Of a DNA stretch of 64,000 nucleotides, positions 1-11,885 are shown piece after piece. The notes under the pieces were generated by a model. It had not been told where the DNA came from. It ran no database searches and saw nothing but the letters and a program-made list of their open reading frames with translations. The number at the start of each line of letters is the position of its first letter. The first letter of the stretch is position 1. Source of the stretch: Coleophoma eucalyptorum (taxonomy: Eukaryota; Ascomycota; Leotiomycetes; Helotiales; Dermateaceae); NCBI GenBank assembly GCA_026120035.1, contig JALRME010000001.1, positions 1,377,909 through 1,441,908 of the forward strand, in the 5' to 3' direction. The position numbers and the translations under genes are program-made.

Positions 1-690
1 ATCAAAGGCTCAACCCTTTCTCTGTATCTTTCATATATCCTCCTTCCATCGGCATCCCTTTCATCCGATAAGCTGATAGCGTCAAATGTGCCTTTGTCAA
101 GCACTACATCCCAGCCCGTCTCCTGCTTCTCTGAGAGCACCACACCAGCTGGATCTTGAGTCATAATATCCCAGTGCTGGAATTCGACTTGTTTTTCTGC
201 AGACTCCGAACCAGTGCCCTTATCATCAGCAATCCGCCTCGCGAACTCGATACTCTTCTGCGAATAGTCAACACCCATCATACGGCCCTCCCAGCCTTGA
301 CCTTTGAAGTCCTCATCTTCCTCATCCTCGTCTTCCTCTCCCTCCCGTAACCGGAACAAAAAGTGCCCGTTCCCAGTCCCTAAATCCAAGAAGCTACAGT
401 TCTTTCTCCAATCTCCTTCCCCTAATACCTCCGGTAGTTTGTCTTGAAGAAATTGCACCATCTTGTCCTCCGCGGATGAGTCGTCGAACCATATTGTGCC
501 TTCATCTGTAGGGTCGAGGGAGTGGTTTGCGATCTCGGTATCGTACAAACGATCCCAACTGAAGGAGAAAAGAAGTGCATGTCAGTATTGGTTTCAGAAC
601 TCTGCACTGAAGACAGTAAAGAACATACTACTCCTTGGTGCCGAGATCAGATGGATCGAGGTGAGAAGGTTTTGAGGAATTCTCTGCCAT
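1..690 (-). CDS. EFM4: eEF1A lysine methyltransferase EFM4 (METTL10 family), 3' end cut by window edge
   Basis: Class I SAM-dependent methyltransferase that in yeast and human modifies a lysine of elongation factor eEF1A in the cytoplasm. Exon 1 runs 690 to 629 and exon 2 from 558 to beyond base 1, with a 70-nt intron (GTATGT...CAG) that restores the family motif GTKEYWDRLYDTE. Visible features in order: the family N-terminal signature with DEGTIWFDD, the SAM-binding motif I LDLGTGNGHFLFRL, an acidic Glu/Asp insert right after it, a second motif GVDYSQKSIEFA, then WDVVLDKGTFDAISL, which is diagnostic of the EFM4/METTL10 group. The start follows a short leader and begins MAENSSKPSHLDPSDLGTKE. 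The C-terminal part lies outside the window. Identity rests on motifs recalled from the family; no search was run. Confidence 0.88.
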
Positions 691-1156
691 TATGACACAG
701 AGTAGTGGGTTTATATGGTTGAGAAAATGGGCTGCAGATATACAGAGGATTGTGGAGTGGTTTTATTGCAGATGGCTCACAATCCTCAAGTTTTGAGAAC
801 TTACCCCCCGCAATGAATAACTGATGGGAGGTCGCACAATTTCTTTGGTGGGGTTACTGGCAGAAATACCTTATCTGGAAGCGGTCTGGATTTTCAGCCA
901 CTGCCCAAATACCGCTGAGGTAATGCAAAGTATTTATACGGTCAGGCTGCTTGAGAGATTAAATAGGTTCGATCATTCTATCTCGTCTTCCTCTTCACTT
1001 AATCGTACAATTCACTTTACTTTTGTAGTACGATACTATTCTGGTATTCCTGGCCCTCTCTAAACGACAAACAGTGGAACTTGTAAACCAGGCAAGACAG
1101 AAGAAGCCTGTACGAAAACATAACTTCCACATTGAAGTATTTTATTATCATCTCAT
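691..1156. other. Intergenic region between EFM4 and tpd3
   Basis: About 470 bases holding the presumed EFM4 promoter and 5' UTR (right of 690) and the 3' UTR of the PP2A scaffold gene (left of 1157). No supported ORF, RNA gene or repeat is seen. Confidence 0.6.
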
Positions 1157-3361
1157 CTATGGTGACGTAATTTGCATAGGTTCTCCGGAAATTGACGCAG
1201 AAGCCGTGGTTGCAAAGAAACGAACGTCGACATCATCATCCTTCTGCAACTTCTCCAGGTTTGGCACGATCCGTTCTTGAATCAACTCCAAGCCTCTAGG
1301 AGATGGTGATGCCGAGCTTCCAGACTTCTCAAGTGAGTAGATTGTTCCTTCATCAGGTAGACGCTTCAGCGTTGAGATGATTTCCGAATATGACTTTGCA
1401 ACGTTGAAGCGGATATTTGGGATATCATCAACAACAAGCTTATCCATCATAGGCAGAATCGAGTTTTTGATGACATCTAAACTGACAACCGATGCAAGGG
1501 TCTGGAATGATTAGAAAGAGCTCTTAAGATGACAAAAGGTACTCACTGTAATTGCAAAGCATGTTGTCATTCTGTAGAGGTAATTTGGGTGTGCACCCAT
1601 GGCCATAACCTTTGGAATGATGGCCTCGTTCGCCCACTCTACACCGAATACTTCGGTGAGTTTCTTGAGGTTATGTGTAGCTGCCTCACGGATAGAGAAC
1701 ACGGTGTCGCCCAGCCATGTCATGCAAAGAGCCGCAAGCTTCTCGTCAAAGAATTTTACACCCAATTGGCTGGCCAAAAGAGGAATGTACTCAATAATGG
1801 CCAATCTAACTCGCCATTGCTTGTCTTCAGCGAGCTGAACGATTGCAGGTAGCAGTGATTGTGAAAGCAGCTCGATACCAATAACTATAAGAGTTAGCAC
1901 TACGAAATGTAAAATCCAGAAATCACACATGCCTTGATTTACGAGTTCAAGTTTTGAGATGATGTGAAGACGGACATCTGGGAACTCATCCTTGAGCATC
2001 TGAAGGAACATCGGTAACAGATGGTCAATTGTCCTACCAAATTAGTATCTGTTAGGAGAAGGTAATGGTTCATCACTCACTCTTGCTTTCCAAGAACAGG
2101 TGCAAGACCACTGATTTGAGTTCCGAGAGCAGCACGAACATGCTGTGAAGTATCGGAAACCAAGTCTTCTACTGTGGTCATGATGTCGTTGAGAAGGGTG
2201 GTACGGTCGACCAGCTTACAGAAACCTGGACCAATGTTAAGTATTGTACATATCCAATTCAAGTGAAAACATACCTGGAATCTGTCCAGCAATAGCAGTT
2301 CGGACTTCCGCCTCGGAGTCTTTCAGCAACTTCACGAAAGCTGGGACAAGATCTCGTGACACGACTTCATCATCCACTGCCTTTGCAATCTTTTCAAATC
2401 TGTCTGCAACCATATATCTGACTCGCCAGCTCTTATCCTCGATCAAACTTCGCAGCGCTGTTAGCAAAACACCGTGACTTGACTGTTGCTCCTTTGGCAC
2501 AACCTCGGCGATGGCGATCAGAATTTCCACGGTCAACAAGCGCACACTATCCTGGTCATCACCAGCCAAGTGTTGGAAAAGAGGAATCATTTCCTCGACA
2601 ACAATTGTAGCTGGCATCTCTTTCACGAACTTCGCTAGATTGTTGGCGGCTTGTCTTCGAACCATAGGCGTCTCATCGTGGACCAAAAGGCCGAATTGTT
2701 GTCTAAGCTGCTCCTGCATTGGCGGCGTTGCCTTTTTGTAAGGCACATTGTAAAGCCCGGTTGCCGAGATCTTTGAGGTGAACCAGTCTGCTTTCGAGAG
2801 ACGGATTGTGAGAGGAATAAAGTACTCTTCGACTTGCTGAGAGGAAAGTTCTTCGCAGATCTTGTTAAGAGACTCAACAGCCTTGTAATGAATTAGCAAC
2901 AGCCTCAATAATGGGCGCCGGGCCAATTCCTACCTTCTCTCGTACTAGAGGTTCCTCGATTGCTGCCAGGTTCTCCAATGGCGACAGGAGTACATGGCCC
3001 CATTCCGATCCACCAACGTATTCAACAAAGCCACCAAGCTCATCACTCAGAGCAGTAAGGACCTCATCTTCGTCTTCAACAGATTCTATCGCCACGTCAA
3101 TAACTCCTATGTGCTACAGGCTTGATCTTTCATACCATCAAGGAAAGGAATGAGCTCATCTCTTGTGCGTTCAGCTCCGAGCGCAAGGGCAATGGTGGAA
3201 AGTCTGTGTATGGCATTCAAACGGAGAAGTACATCATCATGCTATTCGTTTAATTAGCTTCTTTGCCACATAACCTGCTGCCATATTTAATATACCTTTA
3301 ATTCGTCAATGAGCACAGCTATGGGGTAAAGCTCATCGGTCTTATCTTGCCCGTCCGACAT
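1157..3361 (-). CDS. TPD3: Protein phosphatase 2A 65 kDa scaffold/regulatory subunit A
   Basis: Scaffold of the PP2A heterotrimer, made of tandem HEAT repeats that hold the catalytic C subunit and a variable B subunit; it acts in cytoplasm and nucleus on cell cycle, cytokinesis and stress signalling. Eight exons can be joined in frame into about 615 residues: [22 protein letters not shown], then HEAT repeats with strongly conserved blocks such as [78 protein letters not shown] and [12 protein letters not shown]. Exon 1 is 3296-3361, exon 2 3136-3241, exon 3 2934-3106, exon 4 2275-2881. The sixth intron (1885-1932) only works with a GC donor (GCATGT), which restores the conserved VIGI. It faces FRS1 head to head. 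The ending after [11 protein letters not shown] is slightly longer than the animal protein, as usual in fungi. Confidence 0.95.
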
Positions 3362-4046
3362 GTTGGCAAGCTCTTAAGATGCCTGGTAGGGATAGAGAAA
3401 TGTAGGAGAAGGTCAACGCAACCAGCGTACAACCTGTTTACTCCTTGTAAAGGTTGTCTCGGTGTGATCGCGTGGGTATGATATCGGCAGACCGCAGAGC
3501 TGTAGGAGGAAGAGATAGCAGGTGTCTGGAGAGATTTATCTGCTGGATAGAATTTTATCTGCATAAATCAGCATCAGTCTCAAGATCTGTTGTTGAATGT
3601 GTCCACGATGAGCTATAGCGGGGGGGTTGTTGACCAGGCAGTATGACGAAGGGTAGTCTTCCGTGCAAATAGCTTCAGAACAGGGTGGACAAAAGACAAC
3701 CCAATTGAACTTACTTCAGCTGCTCCCCAATAGCAAAATGAAGAATCGTGTCTTGAAAGTCGCAGTCGCAGATGTAGAATGGAGAGTGTGGGGTTTCTAT
3801 TTCCAGGTGAGAGAGGATCCCAATTCCAACGCCATCATCTCAGAAGGGAAGTGTGTTTGGCCTGAGGCAAAAATTTCACGACACCAAATATTTGGAGGGG
3901 AGTTTTGGATTGAAGCCCTGAGTCACTCTCAAAGCACAACGCCCTTTCTCCCCGGCACATACATCGATACCAAGGGGCTTAGGTCTACTCAAACTCAGAT
4001 ATCACTCGGATATTTCAGCAGGTGCTGAAAGTCTACAGCTGCCAAA
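3362..4046. promoter_or_regulatory. Shared divergent promoter region of TPD3 and FRS1
   Basis: The 685 bases between the two start codons must contain both promoters and 5' UTRs. No TATA box is obvious. A pyrimidine-rich stretch near 3950 and a run of seven G at about 3620 are visible. No ATG-initiated ORF of note is present; an open frame at 3663-4028 starts at GTG and shows no family signature. Confidence 0.55.
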
Positions 4047-5981
4047 ATGCCTACCATCAGTGTCGACAAGGCTGAGCTGTACAAGGCTCTTGGACAAGAG
4101 TGAGCTACCGTGAGATTCTGGGCTACAGCAGAATAACTGCTGATGTTTTGGTAGATACACCACTGAGCAGTTTGAGGAACTTTGCTTCGACTTCGGAATC
4201 GAGTTGGACGAAGACACGACTGACCAAGAGCGACCCATCGTCAATGGCAAACAAGAACCAGCACAACTCAAGATTGAGATTCCTGCGAACCGTTATGATA
4301 TGCTATGCTTCGAGGGAATTGCCCTCATGCTGAACATCTTCAGAGGAAAATTGCCGCTACCAAATTATCGTCTAGTCAAGCCCGAGAGTGGGAAATTGGA
4401 GTCGATCACGGTTACAAAGAACACCGAGAGAGTTCGACCATATGTGTCTGCCGCTATTCTGCGCAATGTTACCTTCACTCAGGATTCTTACAACTCTTTC
4501 ATTTCTCTTCAAGACAAGCTCCACCAGAACTTGGCACGTCAACGAACATTGGTTGCTATTGGTACTCATGATTTGGACACGATCAAAGGCCCTTTCACCT
4601 ACGATGCTCTTCCACCGAAGGAGATTGCTTTCATTCCATTGAATCAGACGAAGAAGATGGACGGAGAAGAGTTGATGGAGTTCTATGCAAATGACAAGAA
4701 TCTCGGAAAGTACCTCAACATCATCAAAGATAAGCCTGTCTACCCAGTCATTTTCGATTCCGAGAAGACCGTCTGCTCATTACCACCAATTATTAATGGC
4801 AACCACTCCAAAATTACCTTAAAAACGACCAATGTGTTCATTGAAATGACTGCAACAGACCGCACCAAGTTGGAAATTGTCAACAATATCATAGTAGCTA
4901 TGTTCTCTCAATACTGCGCCGAAGAGTTCACCATTGAGCCAGTCGAGATCATCTCCGAGCACAATGGCGAGAGTAGAATTACACCAGACATCAGCCCTCG
5001 CAAGGCTGAGGCGGAGGTTGACTACATAAACGCATGCACAGGGCTTGATGAATCGCCTGAGAGAATATGCGAGCTTCTTACCAAGATGTGCTTGAGCGCC
5101 AAGCCCTCATCAAAAGACAAGAACATCATCGATGTTTCTATACCACCAACTAGAGCAGATGTGCTCCACCAGTGTGATATTATGGAGGATGTAGCTATTG
5201 CGTACGGCTTCAACAACCTTCCAAGATCATCATACAATAAGTCATCTACAGTTGCGCAACCATTGTTGATGAACAAGCTTGGTGATATTGTGCGCCTGGA
5301 ATCGGCTATGGCTGGCTGGACAGAAGTTATGCCACTTATTCTCTGCTCTCACGACGAGAACTTTGCTTGGTTGAACAGAAAGGATGATGGCAGCACTGCT
5401 GTTAAACTCGCAAATCCAAAGACAGCCGAGTACCAGATTGTACGAACATCATTGCTGCCTGGATTGTTGAAAACCATCCGTGAGAATAAGAAGCACAGTG
5501 TCCCAATCAAGGTCTTTGAAGTTTCAGATGTCGCTTTTAAGGATGTTACACTTGAACGAAAGAGCAAAAACGAAAGACATTTTGCTGCTGCATGGTACGG
5601 CAAGACTAGTGGGTTCGAAATTGTCCATGGCTTGCTCGACAGAGTGTTATTGATGCTCAAGACTGCATTCTTGGCCCACGAAGAAGGTCTCGAGGGCAAG
5701 AAACTTCAGTATGATGTTAAGGAGGATCCCTCAAAGCCAGATGGATATTGGATTGAGGAGATTGACGAGCCTACTTTCTTCTCTGGACATGCTGCTGCTA
5801 TATTCTTGCGATTGAACGGCAAGGCAGTACGGATAGGAGAGTTTGGTATCTTGCACCCTACGGTTCTTGATAAGTTTGAATTGAGGTACCTAAAGCAAAT
5901 TCCTTCGATGATACTGTGCTAATTATTCCCTCCAGATACCCTGTCAGTACGCTAGAAATCAACCTAGAGGTCTTCCTGTGA
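4047..5981 (+). CDS. FRS1: Phenylalanine-tRNA ligase beta subunit (cytosolic)
   Basis: Beta chain of the cytosolic alpha2beta2 phenylalanyl-tRNA synthetase, which charges tRNA-Phe; beta carries the editing and tRNA-binding modules. Three exons (4047-4099, 4155-5885, 5936-5981) give 609 residues, the normal fungal length of about 600. The first intron restores [23 protein letters not shown], the last restores [19 protein letters not shown], the classic C-terminus; without it the reading frame ends early in a non-conserved tail. Recognisable blocks include the B1-like N-terminus ([15 protein letters not shown]), the B3/B4 editing region ([20 protein letters not shown]), the B5 domain ([25 protein letters not shown]) and the synthetase-like core (VFEVSDVAF). 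The start ATGCCTACC is preceded by AAA, a good context. Confidence 0.96.
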
Positions 5982-6719
5982 GGATTTTGTGCATATGAGA
6001 TGATAAAATAAAAAGGTCAGGTTGGGTTTTATGCGTAGTCACCAAAAAGCATTAGATGGGAGGCATGATGAGCTTAGATATGACTGAAAGAACCCTACTT
6101 GCCTGTTTGGCTTTTAGTCACTGTGAAAGGTCTGCTAGCTGAAGCTGTCTGACGTAAGCAATACAAAAATCTCTGTATCCAAAGACCGCTGCAACTACTC
6201 GTAATCACGAGTCCGGCTTAATCCACAATGCTGGGTTCACGGAGCAAGATCACGAAGAGACACTTGAAAATTATGGCACCAAATTTTAAATATATTCCTA
6301 TAAGAATGACGTGAACGTTCATCGTCAACACCATCACGATTGGCACCTTGCCCAATTTGAACTTATTATACTCTCAGTCCACCACGCATTCAGGGACCTT
6401 CTTGCCCATTTTCCTTCTCGATAGCGAGCTCCAACGGCCTTGAAGCTCGTGAGCACACAAACTATCTTATCTCTTTTTTCGTGTTCGGACCATCCTTCTT
6501 TTCTTTTCTGGTCCCTGCTTTTACTTTCTCCTTTCTCCTTTTCTTTTTCTTCCTCCTCGTGTATTCGGTGTTGCCAGATATGATCCCGGGCTGAATAAAG
6601 GGGACCAACCAAGTACACACGGTCTTTAAAAGACGTACGCGTGGCGTGACGTAACTTTTCAACGCCCCTCATCGCTCGCGCGGTCAACGGGGTAGTATCA
6701 CTGAGAAGCATACCCGCCA
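5982..6719. other. Intergenic region right of FRS1
   Basis: Holds the FRS1 3' UTR and a purine-rich region (6470-6560, CTTTT-rich on the + strand). A minus-strand open frame at 6334-6774 is lysine/glutamate-rich because of this base bias and looks accidental. No supported gene. Confidence 0.5.
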
Positions 6720-6962
6720 TCATAAGCCATTTTTCGCGTGTGCGGTCTGCTTCAAGTCGCCAATCAGGGTCCAAGTCTCTTCTGGGGTTGGTTCCTTTGC
6801 TGGTGGTCTTGAGTTCTGTAGTTCAGGTTCTAGTGATGTGCGTGGTTGGTTGATTGCGATGAATGTCCAATCGTCTTGTTCTGAAGATGTTGTATTCAGT
6901 AGGGACTGTGTTGGTATACCGATATGTGATGAACTAGAAATGTTGCGGGGTGATGAGGCCAT
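6720..6962 (-). CDS. Possible small hypothetical protein with Trp-Thr-Phe/Leu-Ile motifs
   Basis: An 80-residue open frame starting MASSPRNISSSS and containing two related acidic motifs, EQDDWTFIAI and EETWTLIGD, the kind of paired short motif seen in disordered fungal adaptor-like proteins. The frame stays open upstream to a stop at 7098-7100, so a longer first exon is possible; a GC-donor intron around 7083-7136 could even link it to the frame further right, but this cannot be settled by eye. No family was recognised. Serine-, proline- and threonine-rich composition suggests a disordered protein if it is real. Confidence 0.28.
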   Translation of the reverse strand: MASSPRNISSSSHIGIPTQSLLNTTSSEQDDWTFIAINQPRTSLEPELQNSRPPAKEPTPEETWTLIGDLKQTAHAKNGL

Positions 6963-7354
6963 AGGAAACTTTAGGGGACTTGAGTCGATGTTGAATCGTT
7001 GATCTGGTGGGAAGGTTGCGTAAATTTGGTTTGGACATGAATCTTGAGACTTGTTCGTCGTCGTCTGATACTTTGCAGAGCGAGAGGTAGGAAGAGATTA
7101 AACGCTGTGGTCTATGCCTCTTATGTCTGCCTTGCCGAATGGAGGGCCAGGGCATCTTCTCGCAAGGAAGCTCGTCTGAGACCACGTTGGACTCTCCGAA
7201 AAGGCCATAAAGAATGTCTGAAAGATAGAGCTGCTGGCCAGCAATGCGTAAGCATATATGTGCCTTATCTCATCGACGAATATGCCCAAACGCCTTCCAG
7301 CACCAAGGAAATGAGAGAAAGAGAGCGAACTCAGAGCTTGTCTTTTCAGGTCCT

Positions 7355-7753
7355 TCAGGGGTCCGTGTAGTCGATATCTCCAAAGAGACTCATCAACACG
7401 CCCAGCATTGGTTGGCAAAGACTCACATCGTCATCGACATCACCGCCAAACAATCGCTGCTCATGCTCCTGCTGCAATCGGACCAGCTCCACCATCGCCT
7501 TCTCCTCGGCCTCGCGTGCTTTCCAGCGTTGCCAACTCTGGTCGAAGCTTTGCCGGAGCAGAGGAGAAGGTCTGGATCGGTCGGATGGGAGAGGAAAGGT
7601 TGAATCTCGTGCATCTAGGATGCCTTCATCATACTCGTATTGCTGCAGGGCGCTTTTGCGAGACATACTCCGACGGGTCCTCGAGCCAGGACGCTCTCTC
7701 CGTCGGTTTGGGCGATGATGCGGATGATTGGTGGAAGCGTTGAAGATGACCAT
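7355..7753 (-). CDS. Small conserved-looking hypothetical protein with C-terminal LFGDIDYTDP
   Basis: Open frame of about 132 residues from an ATG near 7753 (a second ATG lies one codon upstream, and a third at 7882 would add 43 residues rich in Ser/Leu that look like 5' leader). Order: an Arg/Pro-rich basic N-terminus, an acidic tyrosine motif (YEYDEGILDARDS), an alkaline helical segment (SWQRWKAREAEEKAMVELVR) that could form a short coiled coil, then LFGGDVDDD and a hydrophobic end CQPMLGVLMSLFGDIDYTDP. A perfect GTGAGT donor lies inside the DVDDD codons, so an alternative spliced end is possible. No function recognised. Tentative. Confidence 0.45.
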   Translation of the reverse strand: MVIFNASTNHPHHRPNRRRERPGSRTRRSMSRKSALQQYEYDEGILDARDSTFPLPSDRSRPSPLLRQSFDQSWQRWKAREAEEKAMVELVRLQQEHEQRLFGGDVDDDVSLCQPMLGVLMSLFGDIDYTDP

Positions 7754-7882
7754 CATGAATGAAACTCCGAATCCCTCGGTGGTTGTTGCTAAGAAGGGTC
7801 TACTTTTGATAGAAAGGAGAGACAATCCTAAAAGGATAGAGAGGGCGGGAGGTCTGCGATGAGGAGAAAGAAAGGAACACAA

Positions 7883-10800
7883 TACTCGAGGGAGCAGTAT
7901 ATTTTATACACCATGGTGTAGAGTCATCCACTTGGTAACCTTGGGGGAGTGAATAGTCACGGGCGAGTCACTTGATGGTGTAATCAGCAGCTTGGGCAGC
8001 AAAAACAACCATCGCCGTGACAATAAGTCCGACAGCGGGGAGACTGAAAGGCATCAGTGACTCATCCCCACGACAAACTACTGTGGCGGTGCCTCGCCAT
8101 AAGGCAGATGGTGCAATCGAAGCCAGGGTTGAGTGTTGTCCAGAGTCGATCCAATCTGCCTAATCAGGCGGGTGGTGTTGTGACGCGATACATGGGAGAA
8201 GTAGGATTTGGAATCACAGTTATATGCGGAACGGTGACAGCAGTAGAGTCGCGAATGGTTTCCTCGGTGAGGGTTCGAGAACTACAAGCGTGGCTGAGCT
8301 GTGGCGAAATGGATCGTCTCGGCTTGCCCACGCACAACATTCGGCGCTCATACGAATACGACTGATTAGGCGAGGGACCCGAAATCCTCCCCTCGTTCCT
8401 CCGATCCAGGATCTGGATCTTGCTCCTGTACACCTGACCAGCTTTAGCCTTCGACATGCACGACATCTGCTCCTGTGCTGTGCTGTGCCTGGATGATGTG
8501 TTACAGGTTGGCTGCCTTCGACCCAGCGGTGCGCACTGCAGCAATTAAGCTCCATGTCCGCACGTGCCCGAGCATTCATTCATTCCGGCCATTTGTCCGT
8601 GGCCGAGACGAGTCACCTCGGAGGGCAGTTAAACATATTCTCAGCGGGACACGTATGCTCCAAGCACCATTTTAGCTCTGTTGCTTTACTGCTGACTTTT
8701 CCCCGAGTTTGTGTCGTCGGTGACTCAAGACGTCAACCTTCCTGCCTAGACGTGATGTCCGAAATAGGCAGGAAGTTGACTCGAATTGAAAGGGTGACAA
8801 CCTAGAATACATCGATGAGTCCGTACGCTGATGTGGCTATTGCTGCCTTCGGTTTGTAGATTTGTTTTCATGGATGCAGTTACGGTGGAAACGGTCTACC
8901 ACCTTGGGGTCTCCAGTTTTCTCTCAATAAAGGTCTAGAAATAATCATTCTCCTGGACTAAGTGAGTGCATCGAGTGCTGCCCGAAGCCCGGAGTAAGAA
9001 ACGGTGTCACACTAGTGTGCCAAGGTTCTATAGGGACGTAGGATACTGCAGGTCGAGCCAGTCTATTTCTCGGTGATTCTTTCGACCGAATTTGCAAAGT
9101 AGAATCATCAAATGAAGACTGTTCGATTTGGGTCGAGTGGCGAAGGTAACATTATAACGTAGAATTAGGCTAGCTGGAAACAAACAGATCAATGATTTCA
9201 GGTGGTCAAGCTGTTAAGTGCTTTATAAGTTGCAGAATACTGACATATCTAGTAAGGTTGCTGAGATGTCATTTAAAAGCTCTTTAAAAGGATTTTTGGT
9301 AATAGATTTGAAAATTTTGAAGCAGGAGTCCTCTTTCGCAAGTATCCAGTTCCTGCCGCTTTCAATTTCAACCTGTTATCAAACACAACTATACTGAGGC
9401 TTCTTAGATGCATACGCAAATACGCTCCTCAACGCCTCTCGCCGGCCTCTGGAGAAGATACCACGTACGGGTGGCATCTTCACAAGCATAATCGAAGCCC
9501 ACCTGAAGCGTTAGAGTAGAAAGCAAGTAATATTGGTGCAAGAACCATGCTGTAATGTCACCAGGTAAGTCTCAGGCTTTAACTCAGACTGAAAAGAGAC
9601 AGGAGCAGCAGCTGGATACTAAGAATCCGGACGCAAAGATGTTGCCCTTATGATGATGGCCTCAGGCAGGCTTCAGGTAAGTTAAAATCGTCTCTATTCC
9701 TTCCTGAACCCCAACAGCTTGACCACTATTTTTTCCTCGCTTGAAGTTTCTTCATTTTTTTCATTCCATATTCCTGGTCTGGCTAGTCACTATAATCAGC
9801 TTCTAAGCTCCGACTGAACAGATAAAGCACTTTGAGGAAGAGGTCCAAAGTGAACCTGTCGCGTACTCACAAGACGGAGTATTGATAATCAAAGTTGATA
9901 TAAACCACCCAATGGGGTAATGGTCCAGAGAATACGTGTTTCACTTCTCATTTATCACAGTGAGCCAAGGTAGTGATGGCAGAAGTGCTGCTGCTACTTT
10001 AGAGCACGGACTGTACTACAATATTCCTACACCAGCCAAATGACGCCTGTCGCTAACAAGCGAGCACGTTAGCTTAAGCACAACAAGCTCAAAGTCTACC
10101 TTAACGCAAGGCTATTGCAAATTTGACTTAGCACGATACTACCTCTTATATTGCCTTTCTGTTCTCCTTAATACCCATAGCTGACTTCACGAATAAAATG
10201 GCCAAGTCTTCCAAGGGGCGTTATATGTCTTAGGGTTTGCATTCTCCTGTCCATGCCTTCAGCCAAAGAGCTAAATTAAGAGTCTGTCCCAAGATATCCA
10301 AGCTTCCAGACACCTTCTTATTATAGGAAAAACAAAGTTAGTGGCTCTTGAATCTCTCATAAGCTTCGCTTCACTTCACTTCACTCACCATCCTCCTCCT
10401 CACAGACCCTGTATTCATTTTTTCTCATCTATAAATCGCATCCCACGTACATTGTCTTGGTGCCCGACCAACCCGATCGACACTAATAGGTGCAAGTTTT
10501 CCGCCTCTGCAACAAAATCCAAGTCTGCGAGTGGCTCCCTACAAGAATTTTCTGCTTCGATGGCGTATTCAACCACAGAAGCTAGGCTCTTCGCGGCAAT
10601 GGGTTTGATAGCTAGTTTCCTGGGCTTACTCCCTGGACTGAAGTTGTCATAGAACTGATCTATAAAATCAAACGTACCCCGATTCTATTTGCCTATATCA
10701 AGTCTGTTAATGATTTCGGTTTAAAGTTTGGGATTATGGAGGGATTCGGCTACCGCGCAGAGAGGACATAAATCGAGGCCTTCAAGCCTCTACGCTAAGA

Positions 10801-11885
10801 ATCTGGATTCGATTCGTGCACGACCAGTTTTTTATGCTTCCTAATAATGATCCATCAGGATAAATATCGATACTTACGCTTGTATTTCGCGGAAGAGTTC
10901 GTTGAATACTTTATACAGCATTGCAAAATCATAGCAAGAAAGAGACTTGGAGATGGTCTATTGGCGGTAGCACACGTCGCCATCCTATTTCTAATTTTAT
11001 GGTTGTCATCTGATATAGAGACCTATATGCTGTGGTAAGGAGCAAGGTTCTAAGGCAAAGCTCCAAGAGATTCACCAGCGACCTGCACCAACATCTGGCC
11101 AACAAACAAACCAAGTCAACATTTATCACAACACAAACGCCTTTGACACTAGGCTCACAAAGTTGCGATATCTCAAAATAAGCCGAGAAACTCCTGCTGT
11201 AAGGTTTCGCAAGTGAGCGGCTACTTTCTCGAATGCACTCGCAGACTTCAGAGTAAAGCTGGTCTTGCAAGCTCCATTTTAAGCTCTCGAGTAGCATGAC
11301 ATCGATATAAGTCTGAGTCTTCCGTAAAAGCACCCATAAGATGGTATGCGGTATACGCAAGACACATCCCGAGACCAAACTCCACTCCAACGAGTAGCTC
11401 GCGTAAGTAAAACGGACCGTATGTCTCCAACCATTATACCATCAAGCCCCGCACTAATCACGTATATTATATCACAATGTTCTTAGGGCCGCGAGTTGGA
11501 ACCTATGTTGGATTCAACAAAATATTGCCGTCTCCTAAAATCACGGTTGCAGTCACTGCAGTTTATCACGAGGGTATTGGTAGTCTAATGGCTATTTGGT
11601 TGGAATATGCGCTCAAAGTACTCATAATTGACCTCAGCGACTTTCTCTAGAAACTCATATAGCACCTCTGTGGTCATAATTTATACCTCGAGGGATTCAT
11701 TATTGGAGATGGAGTGATAGAGGAGACTGTTTCGGGTTGTAGCACTGCAGAGCGGGAAATGGGAGGAAACTTTTCATTCTTGATATCAAAGAACGTTGGC
11801 AGAAAGACAAGACTTATACCATTTATAGTCCTTGAATGAGAATGCACCGATATCAAAAATCTACGCTTATGACCCTTTGTTTGCT
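7883..11885. other. 4-kb gene-poor, partly AT-rich region
   Basis: No supported gene on either strand. Open frames are short, mutually overlapping and mostly lack ATG starts. The part from about 9,000 to 11,880 is AT-rich with many TA-containing stops, which would fit an old, mutated repeat, but no transposase motif, terminal repeat or long internal repeat was recognised. A (CTTCA) short tandem run lies at about 10369-10389. The segment 9320-9480 resembles a transcribed leader followed by only a short ATG frame. Confidence 0.5.

Noticed and set aside
3663..4028. 121-residue + strand frame in the TPD3/FRS1 promoter
   Set aside because: GTG start, no domain, and it lies wholly within the presumed promoter.
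6334..6774. Lys/Glu-rich minus-strand frame
   Set aside because: The composition follows a CTTTT-rich tract on the other strand and overlaps the better small frame at 6720-6962.
8057..8805. Several overlapping frames on both strands
   Set aside because: All are short, mutually overlapping and without motifs; typical of GC-balanced non-coding DNA.
10341..10652. 103-residue frame ending in a hydrophobic segment
   Set aside because: It starts at GTG; the first ATG leaves only about 31 residues and no signature is seen.
10740..10830. tRNA-like T-arm word GGATTCGATTC
   Set aside because: No matching D-arm, anticodon arm or acceptor pairing could be found around it.
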